DNA of 29,865 nucleotides from the NCBI GenBank assembly GCA_964634755.1, contig CAZWJH010000022.1:1-29865 (forward strand), given 5' to 3'. A model generated the notes under the pieces. The model saw nothing but the letters and a program-made list of their open reading frames with translations, made no database searches and was not told the DNA's origin. Shown piece by piece: positions 15,715 to 24,106 of this stretch. The position numbers and the translations under genes are program-made. Every line of letters begins with the position of its first letter. The stretch's first letter is position 1. The DNA is from JALXDT01 sp964634755. Lineage in GTDB: Bacteria; Acidobacteriota; Aminicenantia; JAMOAD01.

Positions 15715-17073
15715 CTATTTAAAAAGTTTATTATAATAATATCTAAATGATCTATAACTTATACCTAAAAGCTTTGCGGCCTCTTTTTTGTTCCCCTTAG
15801 TTTTTTCTAAGGATGTGCTAATTGTTTTTTTTGTAATTTCATCAAGATATTTATTAAGGTTAAAATTTTCAAATTCTGAAGGAGGTGGGGTATCTCTTAC
15901 TATTTTCGTACTTTTGTATTTTTCAGGTAAATGTTTTTTTGAGAGTTTTTCTCCCTCCTCTAAAATCATTAACCTTTCCACTATGTTTTCCAGTTCTCTA
16001 ACATTTCCCGGCCAATCATATATAAAGAAGACTTCTAATAATTCTGATGAAGCCCCTTTTATATTTTTCCCTAATTTTTTGTTCATTTTTTCTATAAAGT
16101 AGTTGATAAGAATAGGGATGTCTTCTTTTCTTTTTCTTAGAGGCGGGATGTCTATGTTTATAACATTTAACCTATAAAAAAGATCCTCTCTGAAGTTTCC
16201 TTTTTCTACCATTTTTTCCAAATCATGGTTTGTTGCAGCAATTATTCTCACATCAATTGTCCTCTCTTGTGTTCCTCCTAAAGGCCTAATTTTTTTATCC
16301 TGTATTACTCTTAATAATTTCGCTTGAAGGCCTTGAGGTAATTCTCCTATTTCATCAAGAAAAAGTGTCCCTTTGTTTGCTTCTTGGAATAAGCCGGCTT
16401 TGCTTGTAACTGCTCCCGTAAATGCTCCTCTTTTGTACCCGAATAATTCTGATTCTAATAAATTTTCAGGAATACTTGCACAGTTTATTGCAACAAAAGG
16501 GCCTTCTTTCCTTAAACTTCTAAAGTGTATTGCTTTTGCGATAAGATCTTTTCCTGTACCACTTTCTCCTGTAATAAGTACCGTAGAATCTATTGGAGCT
16601 ATCTTATCAATAAGAAGAAATATTTCTCGCATTTGCTTACTTTTTCCTATAATGTTCTCAAAGCTGTACCTTTCCTCAATAAGCCTTTGAAGTTTTTTAT
16701 TTTCAATTTCGAGTTTCTTTTTTTCATAGGCTTTTTTAACTATTATTCTCAATTCTTCTATGTCAAAAGGTTTTATAATATAATCTTCAGCTCCGAGCTT
16801 CATAGCCTCTATTGCCGTAGATGTTGAAGCATATGCGGTTATCATTATGATTGGTATCTCAGGATGAATTTCTTTTACCATCTTTAAAATTTTCATCCCT
16901 GAAGTGTCCGGTAATTTTATGTCTGAAATTATCACATCGAAAAAATCATTTTTTATTTTATCTATCCCCTCTTCTCCTGTTTGGACTATTTCAACCTCAT
17001 AGTTTTCTTTTTCAAATAAAAGTTTAATTACTTCTCCTATGTTTTTTTCGTCATCAATGATAAGAATTTTCAT
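15715..17073 (-). CDS. pilR: Sigma-54-dependent response regulator PilR
   Basis: 452 aa NtrC-type activator. REC domain with Asp51 in SDIKLPDTSG, Thr79 and Lys101; AAA+ domain with Walker A GESGTGKD, intact GAFTGA loop and Walker B LFLDEIGELP; C-terminal Fis-type helix-turn-helix (GNKKEAAKLLGISYRSFRYYY). It begins 4 nt after the stop of the adjacent histidine kinase, giving the pilS-pilR pair, which in other bacteria controls the major pilin gene from a sigma-54 promoter. No pilin gene follows here; tetR takes that place. Homologous to, but clearly distinct from, the regulator at 5273-6595. Confidence 0.93.
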   Translation of the reverse strand: MKILIIDDEKNIGEVIKLLFEKENYEVEIVQTGEEGIDKIKNDFFDVIISDIKLPDTSGMKILKMVKEIHPEIPIIMITAYASTSTAIEAMKLGAEDYIIKPFDIEELRIIVKKAYEKKKLEIENKKLQRLIEERYSFENIIGKSKQMREIFLLIDKIAPIDSTVLITGESGTGKDLIAKAIHFRSLRKEGPFVAINCASIPENLLESELFGYKRGAFTGAVTSKAGLFQEANKGTLFLDEIGELPQGLQAKLLRVIQDKKIRPLGGTQERTIDVRIIAATNHDLEKMVEKGNFREDLFYRLNVINIDIPPLRKRKEDIPILINYFIEKMNKKLGKNIKGASSELLEVFFIYDWPGNVRELENIVERLMILEEGEKLSKKHLPEKYKSTKIVRDTPPPSEFENFNLNKYLDEITKKTISTSLEKTKGNKKEAAKLLGISYRSFRYYYNKLFK

Positions 17074-17077
17074 TTGC

Positions 17078-18604
17078 TTACTCTTTTTTCTTTTGGGAAA
17101 GGGTTATTTGGTACTCAGTTCCTTTTCCTTTTTCGCTGAAAACTTCTATTTTCCCTCTGTAAAGTTCAACTATTCTCTTTACTATGGTTAAACCCATTCC
17201 CATACCTTTCCCTTTTGATTTAGTAAAGAAAGGATTAAATATGTTTTTTAAGTCCTCCTCTTCAATTCCAATTCCTGTGTCTTTCACTACAAGCTCCATA
17301 TTTTTTTCATCTATGTAAATTTTTACAGCAATCTCACCTTTATTTTTAACAGCTTTGATAGAATTTGTCAATAGGTTTTTAAGAATAAGATTGAAATGAT
17401 AGGCATTTCCGGAAAAATCTTTAACTTTATTGTCAATTTTTATCTTTATATTATCTGTTTTATATCCATCTCTCTTTAATTCTTCCATAAGGGTTTCCAC
17501 CTGTTTTTTGGGCTCAAATCTTTCAATTTTAAAGTTTCTGTTTTCTGTAAAAATCAAAAAATCTTCAATAATGGAGGATATTCTTTTTATATCGTCAACT
17601 ATAATATTGGTAAGAGATGAAATATTTTTATTATTATCATTCATTTTTTCTTCTTTTAACAATTGTAATGAAGCCATTAGCGAAGTTAAAGGATTCCTTA
17701 TTTCATGAGCCATTCCTGCTGCCATTTCGCCGAGATACAAAAGCCTTTCCTTGATTTTTTCCTCTCTTTCCTTTTTCTTTTCTTCTGTTGAATCCTCAAT
17801 AATAAAAATATTGTATTTTTTTTCCTGAAAATGTATTGTTTCATATTTGATTCTTAATATTTTCTTCCCAAAATCTTCTTCAAAAGTTCTATTTTTCTTT
17901 TTTAAAATGGGATATTTTGACAAGAGTTTTAATATGCCTTCTTCAATTAATTTGTCTGCCTCTCTGTTTTTGAAGATAAGGTTTAAGTTTTCATCAAGGG
18001 AAATAAATGCATATTCAATATTCTCCACTATGTTTTGTAATAATAAGTTTAAACGGTTAAACTCTATTTGTTTTTTTTCTATCTCTTCTTTGTAAAGTCT
18101 TGTCCTTTCAACTAAATATGTGGAAAGAAGAGCAATCCCTGTGAAGGATAATCCATAAAGAACAATTCTGCTTATTATAAATTCAAAGGCAATATTTTCA
18201 CTTAATTTATAATAGAAGAAGATTATTATAATAAGAGCTAAAAAGCTTAGTAGTCCCGTAAGTATAGTTGTATTTTTATTTAGATAAACGGATGATATTA
18301 TGATAGGAATTGTTAGCAAAAAAAGGAAAGGACTTTCCGTACTTCCCGTGATATATATTAAAGCTGAGATAACAATAATATCAATAAATATTTGTAATTG
18401 AATTATAAAATCTTTTGATATTTTTGTTTTATTATTGAGAAAAAAATATATACCTGAAAGAACGGCTATCAGCAATGTTATATTAAGAAAAGGAGTTATA
18501 TTCAAGGAAGTAGGATATAGGAAATTAAATATTAAAATTGTAAGAAGAATCCCTATTATTATAAGGAATCTTGAAAATATAAGGTAATTTATATTCTTTA
18601 CCAA
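17078..18604 (-). CDS. pilS: Membrane sensor histidine kinase PilS
   Basis: 508 aa. Six hydrophobic helices lie within residues about 10-163, then a short linker and a PAS-like region (about 187-272). The dimerisation/H-box GMAHEIRNPLTS carries His300; the ATPase domain has the N-box (LKNLLTNS, about 408-415), DTGIGI (442-447), NPFFTKSKG and GKGMGMGLTI. This membrane-sensor layout is that of PilS. The start is TTG at 18604: there is no ATG before the membrane helices and only a poor SD. It lies 6 nt after the pilC stop and in the same frame as pilC, so initiation probably depends on pilC translation. Partner: PilR directly downstream. Confidence 0.92.
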   Translation of the reverse strand: MVKNINYLIFSRFLIIIGILLTILIFNFLYPTSLNITPFLNITLLIAVLSGIYFFLNNKTKISKDFIIQLQIFIDIIVISALIYITGSTESPFLFLLTIPIIISSVYLNKNTTILTGLLSFLALIIIIFFYYKLSENIAFEFIISRIVLYGLSFTGIALLSTYLVERTRLYKEEIEKKQIEFNRLNLLLQNIVENIEYAFISLDENLNLIFKNREADKLIEEGILKLLSKYPILKKKNRTFEEDFGKKILRIKYETIHFQEKKYNIFIIEDSTEEKKKEREEKIKERLLYLGEMAAGMAHEIRNPLTSLMASLQLLKEEKMNDNNKNISSLTNIIVDDIKRISSIIEDFLIFTENRNFKIERFEPKKQVETLMEELKRDGYKTDNIKIKIDNKVKDFSGNAYHFNLILKNLLTNSIKAVKNKGEIAVKIYIDEKNMELVVKDTGIGIEEEDLKNIFNPFFTKSKGKGMGMGLTIVKRIVELYRGKIEVFSEKGKGTEYQITLSQKKKE

Positions 18605-18610
18605 ATATTT

Positions 18611-19822
18611 TTAGCCTATGTTCTTGGCAAGATTGAACATCGGTAGATAAAGAGCTACAACCATTCCGCCTATTAAAACTCCTAAAAAGACAATCATTAT
18701 TGGCTCTATCAAGCTCAACAATGTATCAACAGCTCTATCAACCTCCTCTTCATAAAAGTCAGCAATTTTTGAAAGCATTTCATCCAAAGATCCTGTGCTT
18801 TCTCCAACTGCAATCATTTGAGATAGCATAGGAGGAAAGACTTTAAAATTCTCAATAGAAGTACTTAAATCTCTACCCTGTGTAACCATATTTCTTGCTT
18901 CCATTACCGCATCTTCTACAATAGCATTTCCCGATGTTTTTGCGGTGATTTCAAGTGCTAATAATAAATCTATACCGCTTGAAATCATTGTTGCAAGTGT
19001 TCTTGAAAACCTTGCAACTGCACCCTTTATAACCAGATCTCCCATTACAGGCATTTTTAATTTTAAGTTATCAACAACTCTTTTCCCTGTGTGTGTTTTA
19101 TAATATGCCCTGAAAGCAAGAAAAACGGCAATTACTATTAAAATTAGCCATTGTATATTGTTAACTAAGATGTGAGATGCTGAAACAAGAATTTGTGTAG
19201 GTATAGGTAATTCTGCTCCGAGATCTTCAAATAAAGCGGAAAAGGTTGGAACAACTTTGTAAAGTATTAAAAGGGATATTGTTATTGCAATTACCAAAAC
19301 GACAACAGGATAAGTAAGTGCGGATTTTACTTTACCTTTTACTGTTGCTTCTCTTTCAAGATATTTTGCTAATCTTGATAAAACTTCAGGTAAATTTCCT
19401 GATTTTTCTCCTGCACTTGCCATGTTTATGTAAAGCTCTGAAAATGCTCTCGGGTGTTTTCTCAATGCATCTTCCAGAGAAATTCCGCTTTCAATGTCAG
19501 TTTTAACTGTGGAAACAGCTTCCTGAAATTTTTTGTTTTTTATCTGGGCGGCTAAGATTCCGAGTCCCTGAACAATCGGAATTCCAGCATTTATTATTGT
19601 TGCAAGTTGTCGGGTGAAAATAGAGAGTTCATCTACCTTTACTATTTTGCCTTTGAATAGATTTAAGCCTAAAGAGAAACCTCCGCCTTTTTTCTTTATC
19701 TTTTGAATCACTATTTGATCTCTGGCAATCATCCTTCTTGCGTCTTCAAGTGTGGCTGCACTCTTTGTTCCTCTTATTATCTGTCCAAACTTATTTTTTC
19801 CTACATATTCAAATACTGGCAT
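18611..19822 (-). CDS. pilC: Pilus assembly inner-membrane platform protein PilC
   Basis: 403 aa, GspF/PilC family. Two homologous cytoplasmic helical domains, each opening with the family signature (IFTRQLATIINAGIPI at about 68-83 and RFSRTLATMISSGIDLL at about 271-287), with membrane helices at about 171-192, 222-240 and 373-394. GESTGSLDEML at 340-350 is the characteristic second-domain motif. It forms the rotor-like platform linking the PilB and PilT ATPases to pilin polymerisation. A strong AGGAGGGG site precedes ATG 19822, 8 nt after the pilT stop. Confidence 0.97.
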   Translation of the reverse strand: MPVFEYVGKNKFGQIIRGTKSAATLEDARRMIARDQIVIQKIKKKGGGFSLGLNLFKGKIVKVDELSIFTRQLATIINAGIPIVQGLGILAAQIKNKKFQEAVSTVKTDIESGISLEDALRKHPRAFSELYINMASAGEKSGNLPEVLSRLAKYLEREATVKGKVKSALTYPVVVLVIAITISLLILYKVVPTFSALFEDLGAELPIPTQILVSASHILVNNIQWLILIVIAVFLAFRAYYKTHTGKRVVDNLKLKMPVMGDLVIKGAVARFSRTLATMISSGIDLLLALEITAKTSGNAIVEDAVMEARNMVTQGRDLSTSIENFKVFPPMLSQMIAVGESTGSLDEMLSKIADFYEEEVDRAVDTLLSLIEPIMIVFLGVLIGGMVVALYLPMFNLAKNIG

Positions 19823-19830
19823 AACCCCTC

Positions 19831-20973
19831 CTAAAATCCTCTATCAAAATTTAGGGCCATATCAACTCCTTCATAGACTTTAAAGAGATATGGGGCAAGA
19901 CTTGATGGCCCTCTATTTATTATTTCAGTTAATTCATCTGGATTGTGAGAAACACTCATTGCAAGTTCAAGAGTGATTAATCTTTTAAAATAGAGGACTG
20001 CTAAAGATTGATTAAAAGTTTGCATGCCTGTTTTTTCCTGAGCGGTTTGCATTGATGAATAAATCTGATGAATTTTATCTTCTCTGATTAGATTTCTGAT
20101 TGCAGGAGTAGGAATAAGAATTTCAGTTGCTACCACTCTTCCTCTTCCATCTGCTCTTGGTAGAAGTGATTGGGTTATAATTCCTTCAAGTATTAATGAT
20201 AATTGGGTCCTAACCTGTGATTGCTGATGTGATGGGAAAATATCAATTATTCTGTTAATAGTTTGAGAGGCTGAGTTGGTATGCAAGGTAGCAAATGTTA
20301 AATGTCCTGTTTCTGCTACCTGCAATGCTGTTTCAACTGTCTCAAGATCTCTCATTTCTCCGATAAGTACGACATCAGGGTCTTCTCTTAAAGCTGCTCT
20401 TAATGCTTTCGCAAATGATTTTGTATCAGATCCAACTTCCCTTTGGTTTACAATTGCTTTTTTGTGTGTATGCAGATATTCGATAGGATCTTCTATTGTT
20501 ATTATATGCACAGGTCTTTCGCTATTTATCTTATCAATCATAGTTGCCAAAGTGGTAGATTTTCCTGAACCGGTTGGGCCGGTTACAAGCACCAATCCTC
20601 TTGGCTTTTCACAAAGTGTTTTTACTACTGGGGGTATTCCCAATTCTTCAAAACTTCTCTTTTCAAATGGAATCATTCTAAAAGCACCACTTACCGCTCC
20701 CCTTTGATGAAATACATTTGCTCTGAATCTTGCAAGTCCCTTTATTCCAAAAGAAAAGTCCAGTTCAAGGTCTTCTTCAAATCTGTGCTTTTGAGAATCA
20801 CTCAGAATTGAATAAATTAGCTGTTTTGTTTCAGGAGCTTTAAGTGGTGGGTGGTTTAAAGCTTTTAATTTACCATGAACTCTTATCTGAGGTGGCGAAT
20901 TTGTGGTGATGTGAAGATCTGTAGCACCTTCGTCTATCATTATTTTTAACAACTGATGTAAAGGTAATGCCAT
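19831..20973 (-). CDS. pilT: Pilus retraction ATPase PilT
   Basis: 380 aa hexameric motor that depolymerises type IV pili and drives twitching. N-terminal PAS-like domain (LLKIMIDEGATDLHI), Walker A GPTGSGKST (132-140), Asp box DPDVVLIGEMRD (198-209), His box GHLTFATLHTN (223-233) and the PilT-specific AIRNLIRE motif (291-298) required for retraction in studied homologues. It lacks the zinc-cysteine module seen in the two assembly ATPases of this window, as expected. AGGAGGG precedes ATG 20973; 9 nt separate it from pilB. Confidence 0.98.
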   Translation of the reverse strand: MALPLHQLLKIMIDEGATDLHITTNSPPQIRVHGKLKALNHPPLKAPETKQLIYSILSDSQKHRFEEDLELDFSFGIKGLARFRANVFHQRGAVSGAFRMIPFEKRSFEELGIPPVVKTLCEKPRGLVLVTGPTGSGKSTTLATMIDKINSERPVHIITIEDPIEYLHTHKKAIVNQREVGSDTKSFAKALRAALREDPDVVLIGEMRDLETVETALQVAETGHLTFATLHTNSASQTINRIIDIFPSHQQSQVRTQLSLILEGIITQSLLPRADGRGRVVATEILIPTPAIRNLIREDKIHQIYSSMQTAQEKTGMQTFNQSLAVLYFKRLITLELAMSVSHNPDELTEIINRGPSSLAPYLFKVYEGVDMALNFDRGF

Positions 20974-20982
20974 TTAACCCTC

Positions 20983-22707
20983 CTATACTTTGACCGTTTC
21001 CCTAACGACCTCTTCAATTGTCGTCAGACCTCTTTTGACTTTTTCAAGCCCACTCATTCTCAATGTATACATACCCTCTTCAATAGCTTTTCTTCTTAAC
21101 TCTGAAGTAGATGCCATTGATATAACCATCTCTTTTATTTCTTCTGATATTTCCATAACTTCAAAAAGTCCGACTCTTCCTTTGTATCCTGTGTTATTGC
21201 ACGCAGGACAACCCTTTGCTTTATATATTGTAAGATTTTTAACCTCGTCGGGATTAAATCCCACATCTATTAATGCTTTTGGAGGATAGTTTGCTTCTTC
21301 TTTGCATTTGTTGCAAAGTCTCCTTACCAATCTTTGGGCGACGACTAAGAGCAGAGAGGATGCAACAAGATAAGGTTCTATCCCCATGTTAATTAATCTT
21401 GTTATTGTCGAAGGGGCATCATTTGTGTGTAGCGTGGATAAAACCAAGTGTCCGGTCAAAGCCGCTTTTATTGCAATATCAGCTGTTTCGAAATCTCTGA
21501 TCTCTCCAACGAGTATAATATTCGGATCCTGTCTTAAAAATGACCTTAGAGCAGATGCAAAATTTAAACCTGCATCTTCATTAACATTTACCTGATTTAT
21601 TCCGTATAGATTAAATTCAACAGGATCTTCAACTGTCATAATGTTTGTATCCTCACTATTTAATGTTGAAATGGCAGAGTAAAGGGTATTTGTCTTTCCT
21701 GATCCTGTTGGCCCTGTAACTAAAATAATTCCCCACGGTCTTCTTATCGCTTTTTTGAATTTTTCAAGGGATTCTTCTTCAAAACCCAATTGGGTAAGAT
21801 CCAATCTTAATTGCTCTTTATCAAGAATTCTCATAACTACTTTTTCACCGTACAATGTGGGGAGAGTAGATACTCTCATATCTATTTCTTTTACTCTTCC
21901 ATTTGCAAGTTTTATTTTTGTCTTAATTCTTCCGTCCTGAGGAACTCTTTTTTCATCTATCCTCAATTTTGCGATAACTTTTACTCTCGTGATAATTCCA
22001 TCTTTCATACTATAAGGAGGCTCCTGCTGTTCGTATAGTATTCCATCTATTCTATACCTGACTCTCAGCTTTTTTTCATAAGGCTCTATGTGAATATCAC
22101 TTGCTCCTTTTTCAACCGCGATTTTTATTAAATTGTTAACATATTGAACAATTGGTCCCCTTTCAGCTTCCTGCTCCATTTCAGCTATGTTCATTTCCTC
22201 TTCTTCTGTTAGAAATTCAATACTTTCTTCGCCAAACTCATCTTGAAATTCCTCAAATGTTTTTTTAAGTTCTACTTCTGAGGTTGTGCCATAGTGTTTG
22301 TCAATAGCTGCTCTGATGGCAGACTCCGGGGCTATGACAGGTTGAACTTTCAAACCTGTCATAAATTCAATTTCAGAAATTGTCATAAGATTTGTTGGCT
22401 CAACCATTGCAAGAGTAAGGGTATCGCCAATTTTACTTATTGGTATGATAAGAGCTTTCCTGCAATGTTCTTCACTTATGATATTGATAACACTTTTGTC
22501 AATTTCAAATCTTGACAAATTAATAGCTGGTACCCCCTGCTGTTTGGAAAGAACTTCTGCAATGTCTTCCTCTGATACCATTCCAAGATTAATAAAAATT
22601 GAGCCCAGTCTTCCACCCCTTTGCTTTTGATATTCAAGGGCTTCTTTCAGCTGAGCTTCACTAATCAACCCTTCTTTTAATAATAATTCTCCTAATCTGT
22701 ATGCCAT
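20983..22707 (-). CDS. pilB: Pilus extension ATPase PilB
   Basis: 574 aa. An N-terminal MshEN/GspE-N domain (RLGELLLKEGLISEAQLKEA, about 4-23, through residue 140) is a fold that binds cyclic di-GMP in some homologues. The ATPase core has VRYRIDGILY, Walker A GPTGSGKTN (332-340), Walker B DPNIILVGEIRD (394-405), His box GHLVLSTLHTND (419-430) and a zinc module (Cys465, Cys468, Cys500, Cys503). It starts the pilB-T-C-S-R operon. ATG 22707 matches the family N-terminus exactly, yet has no SD, unlike pilT and pilC which have strong ones; the promoter is so close that the mRNA should be leaderless. Confidence 0.97.
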   Translation of the reverse strand: MAYRLGELLLKEGLISEAQLKEALEYQKQRGGRLGSIFINLGMVSEEDIAEVLSKQQGVPAINLSRFEIDKSVINIISEEHCRKALIIPISKIGDTLTLAMVEPTNLMTISEIEFMTGLKVQPVIAPESAIRAAIDKHYGTTSEVELKKTFEEFQDEFGEESIEFLTEEEEMNIAEMEQEAERGPIVQYVNNLIKIAVEKGASDIHIEPYEKKLRVRYRIDGILYEQQEPPYSMKDGIITRVKVIAKLRIDEKRVPQDGRIKTKIKLANGRVKEIDMRVSTLPTLYGEKVVMRILDKEQLRLDLTQLGFEEESLEKFKKAIRRPWGIILVTGPTGSGKTNTLYSAISTLNSEDTNIMTVEDPVEFNLYGINQVNVNEDAGLNFASALRSFLRQDPNIILVGEIRDFETADIAIKAALTGHLVLSTLHTNDAPSTITRLINMGIEPYLVASSLLLVVAQRLVRRLCNKCKEEANYPPKALIDVGFNPDEVKNLTIYKAKGCPACNNTGYKGRVGLFEVMEISEEIKEMVISMASTSELRRKAIEEGMYTLRMSGLEKVKRGLTTIEEVVRETVKV

Positions 22708-22716
22708 GTCAATTAA

Positions 22717-22745
22717 ATTGTAAGCAAATTATATTTTTTTGTCAA
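22717..22745 (-). promoter_or_regulatory. Promoter of the pilB operon, placed for a near-leaderless mRNA
   Basis: On the minus strand TTGACA (22745-22740), 17 nt, TACAAT (22722-22717), an 11/12 match to consensus. The start expected near 22710 leaves only about 3 nt before ATG 22707. The spacer also holds a TATAAT (22733-22728) that has no good -35. Confidence 0.7.
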
Positions 22746-22865
22746 GACTTATTTAATTTTTTTACTCATTTGTGAAAAATCTATTTAGTTTTTTTATTGA
22801 AAAACAAATAATGATAGTAATTGTCCAAAATGTGACTGAAAATATGTTTCAAAGAGAAAATTTGC

Positions 22866-22894
22866 TTGACTTGAATACTTACAAGTTTTAAAAT
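22866..22894 (+). promoter_or_regulatory. Promoter of the aminotransferase-ctpA operon
   Basis: -35 TTGACT (22866-22871), 17 nt, -10 TAAAAT (22889-22894). Start near 22901 gives a 15-nt leader containing GGAGG. The spacer carries an inverted repeat ACTTG-N8-CAAGT (22869-22886), a possible operator. Confidence 0.7.
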
Positions 22895-22915
22895 AAATCT
22901 AATTCGGAGGTGAAA

Positions 22916-24106
22916 ATGGTTTCAGAAAGAATTAAAAATATGCAGGAATCACCAATAAGAAAGCTTGTCCCTTTTGCGGATCAAGCAAAGAAAAAAGGTG
23001 TGAATGTTTTTCACCTTAACATAGGACAACCGGACATAAAAACTCCTGACCCTGTTTTAAATGCGATTAAAAATTTTTCTCAGGAAATCATAGCTTACGG
23101 CTATTCTCAGGGAGAGCTTTTTTTAAGAGAAGCTATTTCCGATTATTTTAAAAATTATAATATTGAAGTTTCACCTGATGATATGATTATCACGACAGGT
23201 GGTAGTGAAGCGATTCTTTTTGCTTTTTCTGTGGTTGCGGATATTGATGATGAGATAATAGTTTTTGAGCCCTATTACACAAATTACAATGGTTATGCTG
23301 TAATGAGCAACATTAAACTTGTACCTGTGACAACAAAAGCTGAGAACGGATTTGCCTTACCTCCCACAGAGGAGATTGAGAAAAAAATATCGGATAAAAC
23401 GAAAGCTATTTTAATTTGTTCCCCCAATAATCCCACAGGTACAGTTTATCCAAAAGAAGACCTTGAGAGAATAGTTGAAATAGCAGAAAAGCATAATCTT
23501 TTTATAATAAGTGATGAAGTTTACAGAGAGTTTATCTACGGAGAGATAGAATATACGAGTATGCTTCACTTTGAAGTGGCAAAAGATAGGGTGATAGTAG
23601 TTGATTCTATATCCAAAAGGTACAGTGCTTGTGGAGCAAGAATAGGATATATAATAAGTAAGAATAAAGATGTTTTAAATGGAGTGATGAAGCCTGCTCA
23701 GGCAAGACTTTGCCCTCCAGTTGTTGAGCAGGTAGCAGCTGCTGAAGCATATAGAATGAATTTTTCCTATTTTAAGGAAGTTCAGGGAGAATATAAAAAG
23801 AGAAGAGATATCATGTTCAATAAATTAAAGTCCATAGAGGGAGTTGTTCTGGAACTTCCAATGGGAGCTTTTTACATGGTTGTCAAATTACCTGTCAAAG
23901 ATTCAGAGCATTATGCAAGATGGCTTCTTGAAGAGTTTAATTATAATAATGAAACTGTTATGGTAGCTCCTGCCGGCGGATTTTATTCAACACCGGGGCT
24001 TGGAGCTGATGAAATCAGATTAGCCTATGTTTTGGAAGAGGAAAAGTTAAGGAGGGCAATGAATATTTTGAAAAAATCTCTTGAAGTTTATCCGGAGAAA
24101 AAATAG
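22916..24106 (+). CDS. Class I PLP-dependent aminotransferase (aspartate aminotransferase-like)
   Basis: 396-aa fold-type I enzyme. PLP site residues visible: Asn172 in SPNNPTG, Asp200 and Tyr203 in SDEVYREF, and the Schiff-base Lys234 in SISKRYSACGARIG; an arginine for the substrate carboxylate is expected near the C-terminus. The active-site string SKRYSACGARIG marks a subgroup different from the common SKTYAMTGWRVG enzymes; the amino-acid substrate is not determined by what I see. I choose ATG 22916 because GGAGG (22906-22910) is correctly spaced; the GTG at 22910 overlaps that site. Its TAG overlaps the next start by 1 nt, so it is coupled to the protease gene. Confidence 0.92.
   Translation: MVSERIKNMQESPIRKLVPFADQAKKKGVNVFHLNIGQPDIKTPDPVLNAIKNFSQEIIAYGYSQGELFLREAISDYFKNYNIEVSPDDMIITTGGSEAILFAFSVVADIDDEIIVFEPYYTNYNGYAVMSNIKLVPVTTKAENGFALPPTEEIEKKISDKTKAILICSPNNPTGTVYPKEDLERIVEIAEKHNLFIISDEVYREFIYGEIEYTSMLHFEVAKDRVIVVDSISKRYSACGARIGYIISKNKDVLNGVMKPAQARLCPPVVEQVAAAEAYRMNFSYFKEVQGEYKKRRDIMFNKLKSIEGVVLELPMGAFYMVVKLPVKDSEHYARWLLEEFNYNNETVMVAPAGGFYSTPGLGADEIRLAYVLEEEKLRRAMNILKKSLEVYPEKK

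Larger units (their letters stand above)
22708..22915. other. Divergent intergenic region between pilB and the aminotransferase gene
   Basis: About 208 bp, very AT-rich, with divergent promoters at each edge (separate entries). The middle (about 22750-22860) contains T- and A-runs but no open frame or hairpin I can support; it may simply hold upstream AT elements. Confidence 0.6.

Noticed and set aside
22396..22411. A near-consensus sigma-54 promoter on the + strand (TGGCTC-N5-TTGCA, GG-N10-GC)
   Set aside because: It lies inside pilB, antisense to conserved codons (VEPTNL), with no + strand gene until 22916. Probably chance produced by coding constraint.
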